Shown: in pieces, positions 15,767 to 23,975 of the stretch
Layout of the letters: the number at the start of each line of letters is the position of its first letter
Position numbering within the stretch: the first letter of the stretch is position 1
NCBI RefSeq assembly: GCF_030403745.1
Contig: NZ_JAQMWP010000019.1
Coordinates: 62,001 to 126,000, forward strand
Direction: 5' to 3'
Length of the DNA stretch: 64,000 nucleotides
DNA from: Streptomyces sp. S.PB5
GTDB lineage: Bacteria > Actinomycetota > Actinomycetes > Streptomycetales > Streptomycetaceae
Notes under the pieces: model-generated
Databases searched by the model: none
What the model was told of the DNA's origin: nothing
What the model saw: only the letters and a program-made list of their open reading frames with translations
Translations under genes and position numbers: made by a program

Positions 15767-16219
15767 ATGAGCGCAGACCAGATGTCCATCGGTGAGATGC
15801 TGTCCGCCACGGTGCCCATGGCCCGGACCCTGAACCTCGAGTTCCTGGAGACCACGCCGGAGAAGGCCGTGGTCGCCCTTCCGGACCAGAGCGACTATCA
15901 CAACCACGTGGGTGGACCGCACGCCGGTGCGATGTTCACGCTCGGCGAGTCCGCCAGCGGGGCGATCGTCCTCGCCGCGTTCGGGGATCAGCTCGCACGC
16001 GCGGTGCCGCTCGCGGTGAGCGCGGAGATCGCGTACAAGAAGCTCGCGATGGGTGCCGTCACGGCCACCGCGACGCTGGGCCGCCCGGCCGCCGAGGTCG
16101 TGGCCGAGCTGGATGCGGGGGAGCGCCCCGAGTTCCCGGTGGCGATCGAGATCCGGCGTGCCGACGGTGCGGTGACCGGTGAGATGACCGTCGTCTGGAC
16201 GCTGCGCCCCAACGGCTGA
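15767..16219 (+). CDS. PaaI-like hotdog-fold thioesterase (DUF4442 type)
   Basis: 150 residues from ATG 15767 (ATG 15758 is an in-frame alternative). The hotdog fold is evident: the HNHVGGPHAGAMFTLGESASGAIVLAAF helix (residues ~47-72) carries the central long helix with the conserved His/Gly/Ala positions. It is followed by the strands VSAEIAYKKLAMGAVTATATLG and FPVAIEIRRADGAVTGEMTVVWTLRP. Such proteins hydrolyse acyl-CoA thioesters; the acyl group is unknown. It begins where the truncated paralogue on the other strand is broken off. Confidence 0.85.
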   Translation: MSADQMSIGEMLSATVPMARTLNLEFLETTPEKAVVALPDQSDYHNHVGGPHAGAMFTLGESASGAIVLAAFGDQLARAVPLAVSAEIAYKKLAMGAVTATATLGRPAAEVVAELDAGERPEFPVAIEIRRADGAVTGEMTVVWTLRPNG

Positions 16220-16237
16220 GCGGCATCCCCTCCGTGC

Positions 16238-16265
16238 AGGCCCCGGCCGGTTCCGGCCGGGGCCT
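16238..16265. terminator. Hairpin terminator after the thioesterase gene
   Basis: AGGCCCCGGCCGG-TT-CCGGCCGGGGCCT: a perfect 13-bp inverted repeat starting 19 bases after the stop codon. Confidence 0.75.
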
Positions 16266-16587
16266 CGGTGTGTCCTGCCTTGGTGCAGGGCGGCAAGGTT
16301 GGAGATTTCGTGTGTCAACTGTCTTGGGGCGCACACAAGTTGAGGGCCGTCGACCTCTAATTTCGAATGCGGGTGCGGATACCGCCGGTAACTTATCTGA
16401 ATTCGCCGCGTTTTGAACTTTGGTCACTCGAACTTCTTGTTTCCCGTGAATCACTTGTGCGAAAGTGACCGCCCCGAGTGACCGCACCGTTACTGACGTG
16501 CGGCAAAGGTATGCACCAATCACGCACCTGCTTTCCGACGGACGCGCTTTAGCCATGCCGTCCAGCGGCTTGGAAGGAAATGGTTCA
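16266..16587 (+). other. Long, relatively AT-rich upstream region of the ricin-domain gene
   Basis: About 320 bases without a convincing gene. It is noticeably less GC-rich than its surroundings between ~16,300 and 16,460. It contains an inverted repeat TCAACT (16315-16320)/AGTTGA (16338-16343) with a 17-base spacer. An in-frame GTG at 16465 and ATG at 16555 precede the preferred start at 16588, but the sequence between them is not protein-like. Likely promoter and regulatory DNA; no single promoter stands out. Confidence 0.5.
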
Positions 16588-18384
16588 GTGCAATCCCCGT
16601 ACCCCCCAAGACCCCCCTACCCGCCGCGCCCCGGTGCGAGTCCCGGAGAGTCCGACCGGAATCTCGTCGCCCAATTGGGCGGCTCCGAGGGCGGCGACCG
16701 TGCGGTCGCGCTCCTGCTCGCCCGGCACTGGCGGGCGACTCACGAATACGCGGTCATCTGCCTCGCCTCTTCGTCGAGTTCCGCGGAACTCGTGGCCGCC
16801 GCGGCCTTCCACCGGGTGCTCGGCGGGGCCGGCGGCGGCGCGGTCCGCCCCCAACTCCTCGCCGCCGTACGGGACACGGTGCGGGAGTGGGCCGCGGAGA
16901 ACCGGATTTCCGCGGTACTGCCGGAACTGGGCAAGACGACCGGCGGCCGTGGGCTGCGTGTCGCACGCGGTGCCACTTCCGAAAGGCGGCTGCTCGCCGA
17001 GCGCGCATTCCAGGCTCTTCCCGGGGCCTCCCAATGTCTGCTGTGGCATGTCGAGGTCGAGGCCGAACCCATATCCGTACCGGCAGGTCTGCTGGGCGTC
17101 GACATCGCCCAGGCGACCGACGCGCTGGAACAGGCGCGGGAGCAATTCCGGGAGGGCTGCGTCCGGGCCCACCGGGAACTCGCGTCCTCCAAGGACTGCC
17201 GCTTCTACAACCGGCTCCTCGACGTCCCGATTCGCCGCGGCGGCGCCCTGCTCCCCGATGTCCAGCACCATCTGGCGACGTGCCGCTACTGCCGGCACGC
17301 CGCCGAACAGCTCAGCCATTTCGAGGGCGGTCTGGAGACCCTGCTCGCCGAGACCGTGCTCGGCTGGGGCGCCCGCCGCTATCTCGACTCCCGGCCCGGC
17401 CGGGCCGGCGAACACCGGACGCAGAGCGCCCGGCCGCGGACCGGCGGCCGGCACCGGCCCGCACCGCCGCGCCGGCTCACCGCGCCGACGCGGCGAAGCA
17501 AGGCCGCCCTGGTCGTCGGCCTCACCTCCCTCGTGCTGCTCGCGACCGTCCTCGCGGCCAAGGGCTGGTCCGATGACAACGGTGTCCCCGATCCGCGCGC
17601 CACCTGGGGAGCGCCCAGCGGCCATGACGTGGTGCCCGACCTCGAATCGGAGCCCGCCGCCTCCGCGAGCGGCCCCGTGGAACTCGGCCACGGCAGGCTG
17701 CGCAGCCATACCGCCGATCGCTGTCTTGACCTGCGGGGCGGCAGGGCCGAGACCGGCGCCGCGACCTTCCTCGCGGCCTGCTCCTCCGCGCTGTCCCAGC
17801 AGTGGTCGTACCGGGGCGACGGCCTGCTCCGCAGCCTCGCCGACCCCACCCTCTGCCTCGACTCCGACAGCGAGGACGGCTCGGTCGTGCTCACCGGGTG
17901 CCTGATGCACACCGGAGAGGTCCAGTACGACTTCACCGTCCACGGCGAACTTCTGCTCCGCTGGCACAAGGACCTCGTCGTCGCCCCGGGCGAGGGCGCG
18001 GACGTCGTCGTCGCCGAGCGGGACGGCTCCGCGGACCAGCGGTGGGTGCTCGAAGTCGCGGGCGGGGCGACGGCCGAGACGCGGAAGAAGGGCGAGGCGG
18101 AAGACCGGGGCGGGACGGCGCAGGAGCAGCCGGGGGAGCGGAAAGGCGAGGAGCGCCGGTTCCCCGACTCCGCCTCGGAGCCGCCCACCGCTGAGCCTCC
18201 GAGCTCCGACGCGCCGGGTGGCGACCTCACGCCGGGGGAGTCGGACGACTCGGAGAAGCCGGAGCAGTACGAGCCGCGCGTGGCGCAGGTCGATCACGAG
18301 AGCGATCCCGAGGACACACACGTCCTCCCGGTCGCCCCGGTCGTGGACAGCGTGGTGACCGCACTCGAATCCGTCCTTCGCTGA
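16588..18384 (+). CDS. ECF-sigma-like / zinc-finger / TM / ricin-domain protein
   Basis: 598 residues from GTG 16588, preceded by GGAAGGA. Order of parts: Pro/Tyr-rich tail (1-20); sigma region-2-like helices (~25-105, LVAQLGG...ALLLARHWRATHEYAVICL); a region-4-like block (~140-195, FQALPGASQCLLWHVEVEAEP then LGVD...ALEQAREQFREGC); a zf-HC2-like H228-x3-C232-x2-C235; basic linker; one membrane helix (~306-324); and an outside ricin-type beta-trefoil (~367-490, CLDLRGG, QQWSY, CLDS) with an acidic Ser/Pro/Glu tail. The layout resembles ECF sigma factors fused to their own zinc-finger anti-sigma domain and a carbohydrate-binding sensor. The sigma motifs are degenerate, so DNA binding is unproven. 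Confidence 0.8.
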   Translation: MQSPYPPRPPYPPRPGASPGESDRNLVAQLGGSEGGDRAVALLLARHWRATHEYAVICLASSSSSAELVAAAAFHRVLGGAGGGAVRPQLLAAVRDTVREWAAENRISAVLPELGKTTGGRGLRVARGATSERRLLAERAFQALPGASQCLLWHVEVEAEPISVPAGLLGVDIAQATDALEQAREQFREGCVRAHRELASSKDCRFYNRLLDVPIRRGGALLPDVQHHLATCRYCRHAAEQLSHFEGGLETLLAETVLGWGARRYLDSRPGRAGEHRTQSARPRTGGRHRPAPPRRLTAPTRRSKAALVVGLTSLVLLATVLAAKGWSDDNGVPDPRATWGAPSGHDVVPDLESEPAASASGPVELGHGRLRSHTADRCLDLRGGRAETGAATFLAACSSALSQQWSYRGDGLLRSLADPTLCLDSDSEDGSVVLTGCLMHTGEVQYDFTVHGELLLRWHKDLVVAPGEGADVVVAERDGSADQRWVLEVAGGATAETRKKGEAEDRGGTAQEQPGERKGEERRFPDSASEPPTAEPPSSDAPGGDLTPGESDDSEKPEQYEPRVAQVDHESDPEDTHVLPVAPVVDSVVTALESVLR

Positions 18385-18387
18385 CGT

Positions 18388-18415
18388 GAGGGGCCGCCCG
18401 CCCGGGCGGCCCCTC
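18388..18415. terminator. Hairpin terminator after the ricin-domain gene
   Basis: GAGGGGCCGCCC-GCCC-GGGCGGCCCCTC, perfect 12-bp stem with a 4-base loop, starting 3 bases after the TGA. Confidence 0.8.
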
Positions 18416-18426
18416 GTCCGTTCTTG

Positions 18427-18450
18427 TCGACATCCGGCTCGACATCCGGC
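18427..18450. repeat. Perfect tandem 12-mer before the GH3 promoter
   Basis: TCGACATCCGGC occurs twice with no gap, ending 18 bases before the -35 box of the GH3 promoter. Possible activator or repressor site, or chance. Confidence 0.4.
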
Positions 18451-18468
18451 CGCTTCTTGTTCAGATCA

Positions 18469-18497
18469 TTGACACGAGTCACCTCCGGTCGTAGTTT
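18469..18497 (+). promoter_or_regulatory. Sigma-70/HrdB-type promoter of the GH3-esterase operon
   Basis: TTGACA (18469-18474), a 17-base spacer, then TAGTTT (18492-18497). This is an unusually good vegetative promoter for this genome. The transcript would have an untranslated leader of roughly 85-90 bases. Confidence 0.6.
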
Positions 18498-18590
18498 TCC
18501 CGCCGCGCCCGGGCGTTTCTGACGAGCTGTCAATTTCGTCCGTCGCATAGTGCGTTCAGATACCGAACGTGACCGAAGGAGCGACGGCAC

Positions 18591-21053
18591 ATGCCCGAAA
18601 CCGTCTCCCGGCGATCGACCTTGCGGCTGCTGGGCGGAGCGATCGCCGTCGCCACGGCGGCGACCACCGGAATCACACCCGCCGCGCACGCCCGGGCGAG
18701 ACCCGACCGGGGCGCGGGCCCCCGCGTCGAAGGCCTCCTCGCCAAGCTCACCCTCGACGAGAAGATCTCCCTCCTGCACGGCGCCACCGACCCCGCCCCG
18801 CTCGGCCAGGCGGGCTACGTCCCCGGGGTCGAACGCCTCGGCATCCCCCCGCTGCGGCTCGCCGACGGCCCCGCCGGGGTCCGCGTCACCCGGCACGCCA
18901 CCGCCCTCCCGGCCCCCGTCCTGCTGGCCTCCGCCTTCGACCCGGACCTCGCCCGCCGCTACGGCCGGGTCATCGGCCACGAGGGCCGCGCCCTCGGCCA
19001 GGACATCCTGCTCTCCCCGATGGTCAACCTCATCCGCACCCCCTACGCGGGCCGCAACTTCGAGACCTTCAGCGAGGACCCGCTGCTCTCCGCCGACCTG
19101 GTCGCCGCCGAGATCGAGGGCATCCAGGGCGAGGGGCTCATCGCGACCGTCAAGCACTACGCGATGAACAACCAGGAGAAGGACCGCATGTCGGTCGACG
19201 TGCGCGTCGACGAACAGACCATGCACGAGGTCGAGTTGCGCGGCTTCGAAGCGGCCGTCGACATCGGCGCCGGCGCGGTCATGGGCGCCTACAACAAGGT
19301 CAACGGCACCTACGCCTGCGAGAACAAGACCCTCCTCACCGGCATCCTGCGCGAACGCTGGGGCTTCGACGGCTGGGTCATGACTGACTGGTTCGCCGCC
19401 CACAGCACCGCCGAGGCCCTCGCCGCGGGCCTCGACATGGAGATGCCCGACGGCACGTACTTCGGCGCGGCGCTGAAGAAGGCGGTCCAGAACCGCAGCG
19501 TCCCCGAGCGTCACGTCGACCGCTCCGTACGCCGCGTCCTGGCCGTCATGGACCGCTTCGGCCTCCTCGACGGCACCGCGCCCGCACGCCCCGAGCGCGA
19601 CGCGCGGGCGGGCGCGGCCGTCGCCCTCGAGGTCGCCGAGGCGGGCGCGACCCTGCTCCGCAACGAACACCGCACCCTGCCCCTCACCGACGGCAGCGTC
19701 GCGGTCATCGGCCCGACCGGTTCCCTGCCCTTCGTCAGCGGCGGCGGCAGCGCCCACGTCGTCCCCGATCATGCCGACAGCCCCCTCGACGCCATCAAGG
19801 CACGCGCGCGTGAGGTGACGTACGCCCTTGGCGAGGACCTCTACGGCAAGGCGATCCCCGCGTCGGCCCTCGACCCCGCCCTCGACACCGAGGGCCACCA
19901 GGTCGCCGCGGGCGGGACATGGACGTACGACGGGACGCTCACCGTCCCCGACGACGAGGAGTGGACCTTCGTCGTCCACTACACCGGGGCACCTCCGTCC
20001 CGGCCCAAGGTGCTCCTCGACGGGGAGGACCTCTTCCCGCTTCTGCCGGGCTACGCCGAGTACTTCTCGGGCGGCCTGGTCTCCGCCGCGCCCGACGGTC
20101 TGGTCGTGCGCCGCAGGACCGTCCGACTGGCCGGGGGCGCGCACACCTTGAGGATCACGGCGACGGGCGGTGACGCCGGGCAGCTGTTCCGGCTGCGCCG
20201 GGTCACCGCCGCGACCCGGGCCGCGGACGTGGCCGAGGCGGTGAGGGCGGCCAGGGCCGCACGCCATGTCGTCCTGTTCGCCTACGAGGACGCCACCGAG
20301 GGCCAGGACCGCACCACGATCGCCCTCCCCGGCCACCAGGAGCAGCTCATCGAGGCGGTCACGGCGGCGAACCCGCGCACCACCGTCGTCCTCAACACCT
20401 CGTCGTCGACGTCGATGCCCTGGCTGGAGCGCACGGGGGCCGTGCTCCAGATGTACTACCCGGGCCAGGAGGGCGCGGGCGCCACCGCCGCCGTCCTGTT
20501 CGGCGACACCGACCCCGGCGGCCGCCTCACCCAGTCCTTCCCGGTGGACGACGACCACCACCCGGTCGCCGGCGACCCGCGGCGCTATCCCGGCGTGGAC
20601 GGCACCGAGGAGTACTCGGAGGGCATCCACACCGGCTACCGCTGGTACGACGCCGAGGACGTGCGGCCGCTGTTCCCGTTCGGGCACGGCCTGTCGTACA
20701 CGTCCTTCGCCTACGACGACGTGTCCGCGCGCTGGAGCCGACGCGGTCTCGCCGTGAGCTTCGCCGTCCGCAACACCGGCCGGCGCGAGGGGATCACCGT
20801 GCCGCAGGTGTACGTCGGACGCTCGCCGGATCTCGAACTCGACCAGGCGGTGAGGGTGTTGGGCGGCTACCGGCGGCTCGGCCTCCGCCCGGGAGAGCGC
20901 AAGCGCATCACCGTGCACATCTCCGCCCGCACCCTCTCCTCCTGGGACCCCAGGCGCCACGACTGGGTGCTGGGCACCGGCCGCCGCTCGGTGTGGATCG
21001 GGGCGTCGGCGGGGGACCTGCGACTTCGGACGACCGTGGAGGTCACCAAGTGA
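18591..21053 (+). CDS. Exported glycoside hydrolase family 3 protein with PA14 insert
   Basis: 820 residues. The Tat-type signal begins SRRSTLRLLGGAIA (twin Arg at 7-8) and ends near AHARA. The GH3 barrel includes RLADGPAGVR, ETFSEDPLLSADL, GLIATVKHYAMNNQE (substrate-binding KH) and GWVMTDWFAAHS, whose Asp at ~266 is the expected nucleophile. The second GH3 domain is split by a PA14-like beta domain (~420-560). The C-terminus has FPFGHGLSYTSFAYDD and a fibronectin-III-like domain. This is the architecture of secreted beta-glucosidases and related exo-glycosidases; exact sugar unknown. Good ribosome site GAAGGAG; its stop overlaps the next start (GTGA). Confidence 0.93.
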   Translation: MPETVSRRSTLRLLGGAIAVATAATTGITPAAHARARPDRGAGPRVEGLLAKLTLDEKISLLHGATDPAPLGQAGYVPGVERLGIPPLRLADGPAGVRVTRHATALPAPVLLASAFDPDLARRYGRVIGHEGRALGQDILLSPMVNLIRTPYAGRNFETFSEDPLLSADLVAAEIEGIQGEGLIATVKHYAMNNQEKDRMSVDVRVDEQTMHEVELRGFEAAVDIGAGAVMGAYNKVNGTYACENKTLLTGILRERWGFDGWVMTDWFAAHSTAEALAAGLDMEMPDGTYFGAALKKAVQNRSVPERHVDRSVRRVLAVMDRFGLLDGTAPARPERDARAGAAVALEVAEAGATLLRNEHRTLPLTDGSVAVIGPTGSLPFVSGGGSAHVVPDHADSPLDAIKARAREVTYALGEDLYGKAIPASALDPALDTEGHQVAAGGTWTYDGTLTVPDDEEWTFVVHYTGAPPSRPKVLLDGEDLFPLLPGYAEYFSGGLVSAAPDGLVVRRRTVRLAGGAHTLRITATGGDAGQLFRLRRVTAATRAADVAEAVRAARAARHVVLFAYEDATEGQDRTTIALPGHQEQLIEAVTAANPRTTVVLNTSSSTSMPWLERTGAVLQMYYPGQEGAGATAAVLFGDTDPGGRLTQSFPVDDDHHPVAGDPRRYPGVDGTEEYSEGIHTGYRWYDAEDVRPLFPFGHGLSYTSFAYDDVSARWSRRGLAVSFAVRNTGRREGITVPQVYVGRSPDLELDQAVRVLGGYRRLGLRPGERKRITVHISARTLSSWDPRRHDWVLGTGRRSVWIGASAGDLRLRTTVEVTK

Positions 21054-22603
21054 TACGCCGAACAGCCGTCGCCCTGACGGCACTCGCGGCCGCGCTGCTG
21101 ATACCCGCACCCGCTCAGGCCATCGGGGCGGACGATCCCGTGGTCCGCACGCAAGCGGGCCTCGTACGGGGTGAAGTCACCGCCGAGGGACGGCAGTTCC
21201 TCGGTATCCCCTACGCCGAGCCGCCCGTCGGCGAGCTCCGCTGGAAGGAGCCGAAGGCCGTCCGGCCCTGGAACGGGGTGCGCACCGCACAGGACTTCGG
21301 CAACAAGTGCGTACAGAGCCCGAGTTGGGACCCGGGATACGAGCAGCCCTCGCACACCGAGGACTGCCTCGACCTCAATGTGTACGTCCCACATGGCGCC
21401 GAACGCCGGGCGGTCCTGGTCTGGTTCCACGGCGGCGGGCTCACCGCCGGGGCCGGCCAGGACGTCGTGCCGGACACCTTCGCCCGTCAGACCGGAACCG
21501 TCGTGGTCACCGTCAACTACCGCCTGGGCGCGATTGGCTTCCTCGCCACCGCCGGACTCGACGACGAGGCCCGCGACCGGGTCTCCGGCAACTTCGGCAT
21601 GCTCGACCAGCAGGCCGCGCTGCGCTGGGTACGGGCCAACATCGGCCGCTTCGGCGGTGATCCGGGCCGCGTCACCATCGCGGGGGAGTCGGCGGGCGGC
21701 CGCTCGGTCTGCACCCAGCTCGCCTCACCGACCGCGAAGGGCCTGTTCCGGGCGGGCATCGTGCAGAGCGGGGCGTACGGCGACTGCCGGGCACGTACCC
21801 ATGAGGCGGCCGTGGACCAGGGGGCCGCGTTCGCGCGGCGGCTCGGGTGCGAGACGGTGGCGTGTCTGCGGGGGAAGCCGGCCGCCGAAGTCCTGGCCGC
21901 ACAGGGTGAGTTCGACTGGGGGCCGGTGACCGGCGGGCGCTTCCTGCCCTCGCAGCCCTCGGACGCCCTCGCGCGGGGCGCCGCCGCCGGGGTCCCGGTG
22001 ATGAACGGTGCCAACCAGGACGAGGGCCGGCTCTTCGGGTTCGCCTCCTTCGACCTCGCCGGCAACCCGATCACGGCCGAGCGGTATCCGGCGATCATGC
22101 GGGAGGAGTTCGGCGAGCAGGTGCTGCGGCGCTACCCGCTCTCCGCGTACCCGTCCCCGACGATCGCGTACTCCACGGCCCTCGGTGACGTGCTCTTCGC
22201 GTGCACCGCGCTGCGGCTCGACGGGGTGCTCGCCGGGCGCGGCCCGGTCTACACGTACGAGTTCGCCGACCGCACCTCCCCGCCGTTCGCCTCGCTCCGC
22301 AATCTGGGGACGGACTTCGACTTCGGTGCGACGCATGTGAACGAGGTGCAGTATCTGTTCAAGCACTTCGGCCTGGAGTCCCCGCTCGACGCCGAGCAGC
22401 GGGTGCTGGCCCGGCAGATGGTCCAGTACTGGGGGTCCTTCATCCGCGGCGGTGTGCCGCGGGCGTCGGGTCAGCCCCCGATGCCCGGCGGTACGGGGAC
22501 CGTGCTCTCCCTGCGGACGGCCTCGGCGGGCGGTACCGCGCTGAGCACGACCGTGCACACGGAACACCAGTGCGACCTCTGGGACGCTGTGCGGTCCGGG
22601 TGA
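21050..22603 (+). CDS. Secreted type-B carboxylesterase
   Basis: 517 residues from a GTG overlapping the GH3 stop. A Sec signal peptide (RRTAVALTALAAALLIPAPAQA) is followed by the carboxylesterase family signature: FLGIPYAEPPVGELRW, then EDCLDLNVYVP, the oxyanion HGGG in VWFHGGGLTAG, and the nucleophile in TIAGESAGG (Ser ~214). The acid is in NQDEGRLF and the His in FGATHVNEVQYLF. Translational coupling to a secreted GH3 enzyme suggests joint breakdown of an acylated glycoside or polysaccharide outside the cell. One enzyme carries a Tat-like and the other a Sec-like signal. Confidence 0.92.
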   Translation: MIRRTAVALTALAAALLIPAPAQAIGADDPVVRTQAGLVRGEVTAEGRQFLGIPYAEPPVGELRWKEPKAVRPWNGVRTAQDFGNKCVQSPSWDPGYEQPSHTEDCLDLNVYVPHGAERRAVLVWFHGGGLTAGAGQDVVPDTFARQTGTVVVTVNYRLGAIGFLATAGLDDEARDRVSGNFGMLDQQAALRWVRANIGRFGGDPGRVTIAGESAGGRSVCTQLASPTAKGLFRAGIVQSGAYGDCRARTHEAAVDQGAAFARRLGCETVACLRGKPAAEVLAAQGEFDWGPVTGGRFLPSQPSDALARGAAAGVPVMNGANQDEGRLFGFASFDLAGNPITAERYPAIMREEFGEQVLRRYPLSAYPSPTIAYSTALGDVLFACTALRLDGVLAGRGPVYTYEFADRTSPPFASLRNLGTDFDFGATHVNEVQYLFKHFGLESPLDAEQRVLARQMVQYWGSFIRGGVPRASGQPPMPGGTGTVLSLRTASAGGTALSTTVHTEHQCDLWDAVRSG

Positions 22604-22615
22604 CCCGGTAGGCTT

Positions 22616-22651
22616 CCCGGGCGTGCGCGCCGCCCGGCGCGCACGCCCGGG
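22616..22651. terminator. Terminator of the GH3-esterase operon
   Basis: CCCGGGCGTGCGCGCC-GCCC-GGCGCGCACGCCCGGG: perfect 16-bp stem, 4-base loop, 12 bases after the esterase stop and just before the DedA ribosome site. Confidence 0.8.
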
Positions 22652-22671
22652 GACACAGGGAGGTACCGGCG

Positions 22672-23322
22672 GTGCACGTCCAGGAATGGCTCGAGACCGT
22701 ACCCGCGGTCAGCATCTATCTGCTGGTGGGCCTGGTCATCGGCCTGGAGAGCCTGGGCATCCCGCTGCCGGGCGAGATCATCCTCGTCTCCTCCGCGCTG
22801 CTCGCCTCCCAGCACGGCGAGATCGACCCGTTCGTCCTCGGCGCCTGCGCCACCGCGGGTGCGATCATCGGTGACTCCATCGGCTACGCGATCGGCCGCA
22901 AGGGCGGCCGGCCGCTGCTCGCCTGGCTGGGCAGGAAGTTCCCGAAGCACTTCAGCGAGGGGCACATCGCCACGGCGGAGCGGTCCTTCGAGAAGTGGGG
23001 CATGTGGGCGGTGTTCTTCGGCCGCTTCGTCGCCCTGCTGCGGATCTTCGCGGGCCCGCTCGCGGGTGTGCTGCGGATGCCGTACTGGAAGTTCCTGATC
23101 GCCAACGTGCTGGGCGGCATCCTCTGGGCGGGCGGCACGACGGCGGTCATCTACTACGTGGGTGTGGTCGCCGAGTCCTGGCTGAAGCGGTTCTCGTGGC
23201 TGGGGCTGGTGCTGGCGGTGCTGATCGGCGTCACGTCGATGCTGGTGCTGAAGCGCAAGGCCGCCAAGGCCACGGCGGCGAAGCAGGCGGCCGAGCCGGA
23301 ACCGGTGCCGGCCGCCGACTGA
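22672..23322 (+). CDS. DedA family membrane protein
   Basis: 216 residues, GTG start with GGGAGGT upstream. Family features: an N-terminal helix, then GLESLGIPLPGEIILVSSALLAS (conserved Glu and PLPGE, residues ~24-45), ATAGAIIGDSIGYAIGRKGGR, and GRFVALLRIFAGPLAGVLRMPYWKFLIANVLGGILW with the conserved Arg and Gly-Pro. Four or more membrane helices; the C-terminal tail is Lys/Ala-rich and cytoplasmic. DedA proteins are linked to undecaprenyl-phosphate or phospholipid flipping; the specific substrate is not shown here. It converges with the gamma-carbonic anhydrase gene. Confidence 0.93.
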   Translation: MHVQEWLETVPAVSIYLLVGLVIGLESLGIPLPGEIILVSSALLASQHGEIDPFVLGACATAGAIIGDSIGYAIGRKGGRPLLAWLGRKFPKHFSEGHIATAERSFEKWGMWAVFFGRFVALLRIFAGPLAGVLRMPYWKFLIANVLGGILWAGGTTAVIYYVGVVAESWLKRFSWLGLVLAVLIGVTSMLVLKRKAAKATAAKQAAEPEPVPAAD

Positions 23323-23325
23323 GAC

Positions 23326-23859
23326 TCACGGCGTGTCGTGCACCTCGCCGTGCGCCTTCGCGAGGTCCGCGTACAGCGTGCCGTTCAGCGTGACCCCCTG
23401 ACGCTCCTCCTCCGTCAGCTCACGCCGCACCTTCGCCGGGACGCCCGCCACCAGTGACCCCGGCGGCACCTGCATCCCCTGCGGAACCAGCGCCTGCGCG
23501 GCGACCAGCGAACCCGCCCCGATCACCGCGCCGTTCAGCACCGTCGCGCCCATGCCGATGAGGCAGTCGTCCTCGACGGTCGCCCCGTGCACCACCGCGT
23601 TGTGCCCCACCGACACCCGCTCGCCGATCGTCACGGGGAACCCCGGGTCGGCGTGCAGCGTGCAGTTGTCCTGGATGTTGCTCTGAGCGCCGACGGAGAT
23701 CCGCTCGACGTCGCCGCGCGCCACGGCCCCGTACCAGAGGCTCGCCCCGGCCTCCAGGGTCACGTCGCCGATCACCGATGCGGTGGGGGCGACGAAGGCC
23801 TCCCCGTCGATCTTCGGTTCGCGGCCGCCGATGCCCGTGATCAACGCCTTGTGCGTCAT
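23326..23859 (-). CDS. Gamma-carbonic anhydrase-like left-handed beta-helix protein
   Basis: 177 residues, start ATG 23859 preceded by GAGGAG. Hexapeptide repeats fill most of the chain, and the gamma-CA core is present: SLWYGAVARGDVERISVGAQSNIQDNCTLHADPGFPVTIGERVSVGHNAVVHG, with the Arg-Asp pair and the three metal-ligand His positions (one at HAD, two at GHNAVVHG). It belongs to the YrdA/CaiE-like group, in which CO2 hydration is often not demonstrated. Convergent with dedA, 3 bases between stops. Confidence 0.92.
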   Translation of the reverse strand: MTHKALITGIGGREPKIDGEAFVAPTASVIGDVTLEAGASLWYGAVARGDVERISVGAQSNIQDNCTLHADPGFPVTIGERVSVGHNAVVHGATVEDDCLIGMGATVLNGAVIGAGSLVAAQALVPQGMQVPPGSLVAGVPAKVRRELTEEERQGVTLNGTLYADLAKAHGEVHDTP

Positions 23860-23963
23860 CGCCCTCGCTCCTCTTGCCCGTCTTCGGTTCCCCCGCACCG
23901 TACGCCACGCGGGTGGGGCGAAGATCACAGGCCTGTGCCGTCACCGCTCCACCGCACGCTGAG

Positions 23964-23969
23964 TACGGT
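23964..23969 (+). promoter_or_regulatory. Candidate leaderless -10 box of the acyltransferase gene
   Basis: TACGGT is followed by 6 bases and the GTG at 23976; no ribosome site is present. Confidence 0.45.
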
Positions 23970-23975
23970 GACCTC

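Noticed and set aside
18294..21110. Very long open frame (over 900 codons) on the minus strand
   Set aside because: It lies antisense to the GH3 glycosidase, has no family features, and long shadow frames are expected opposite GC-rich genes with strong third-position bias.
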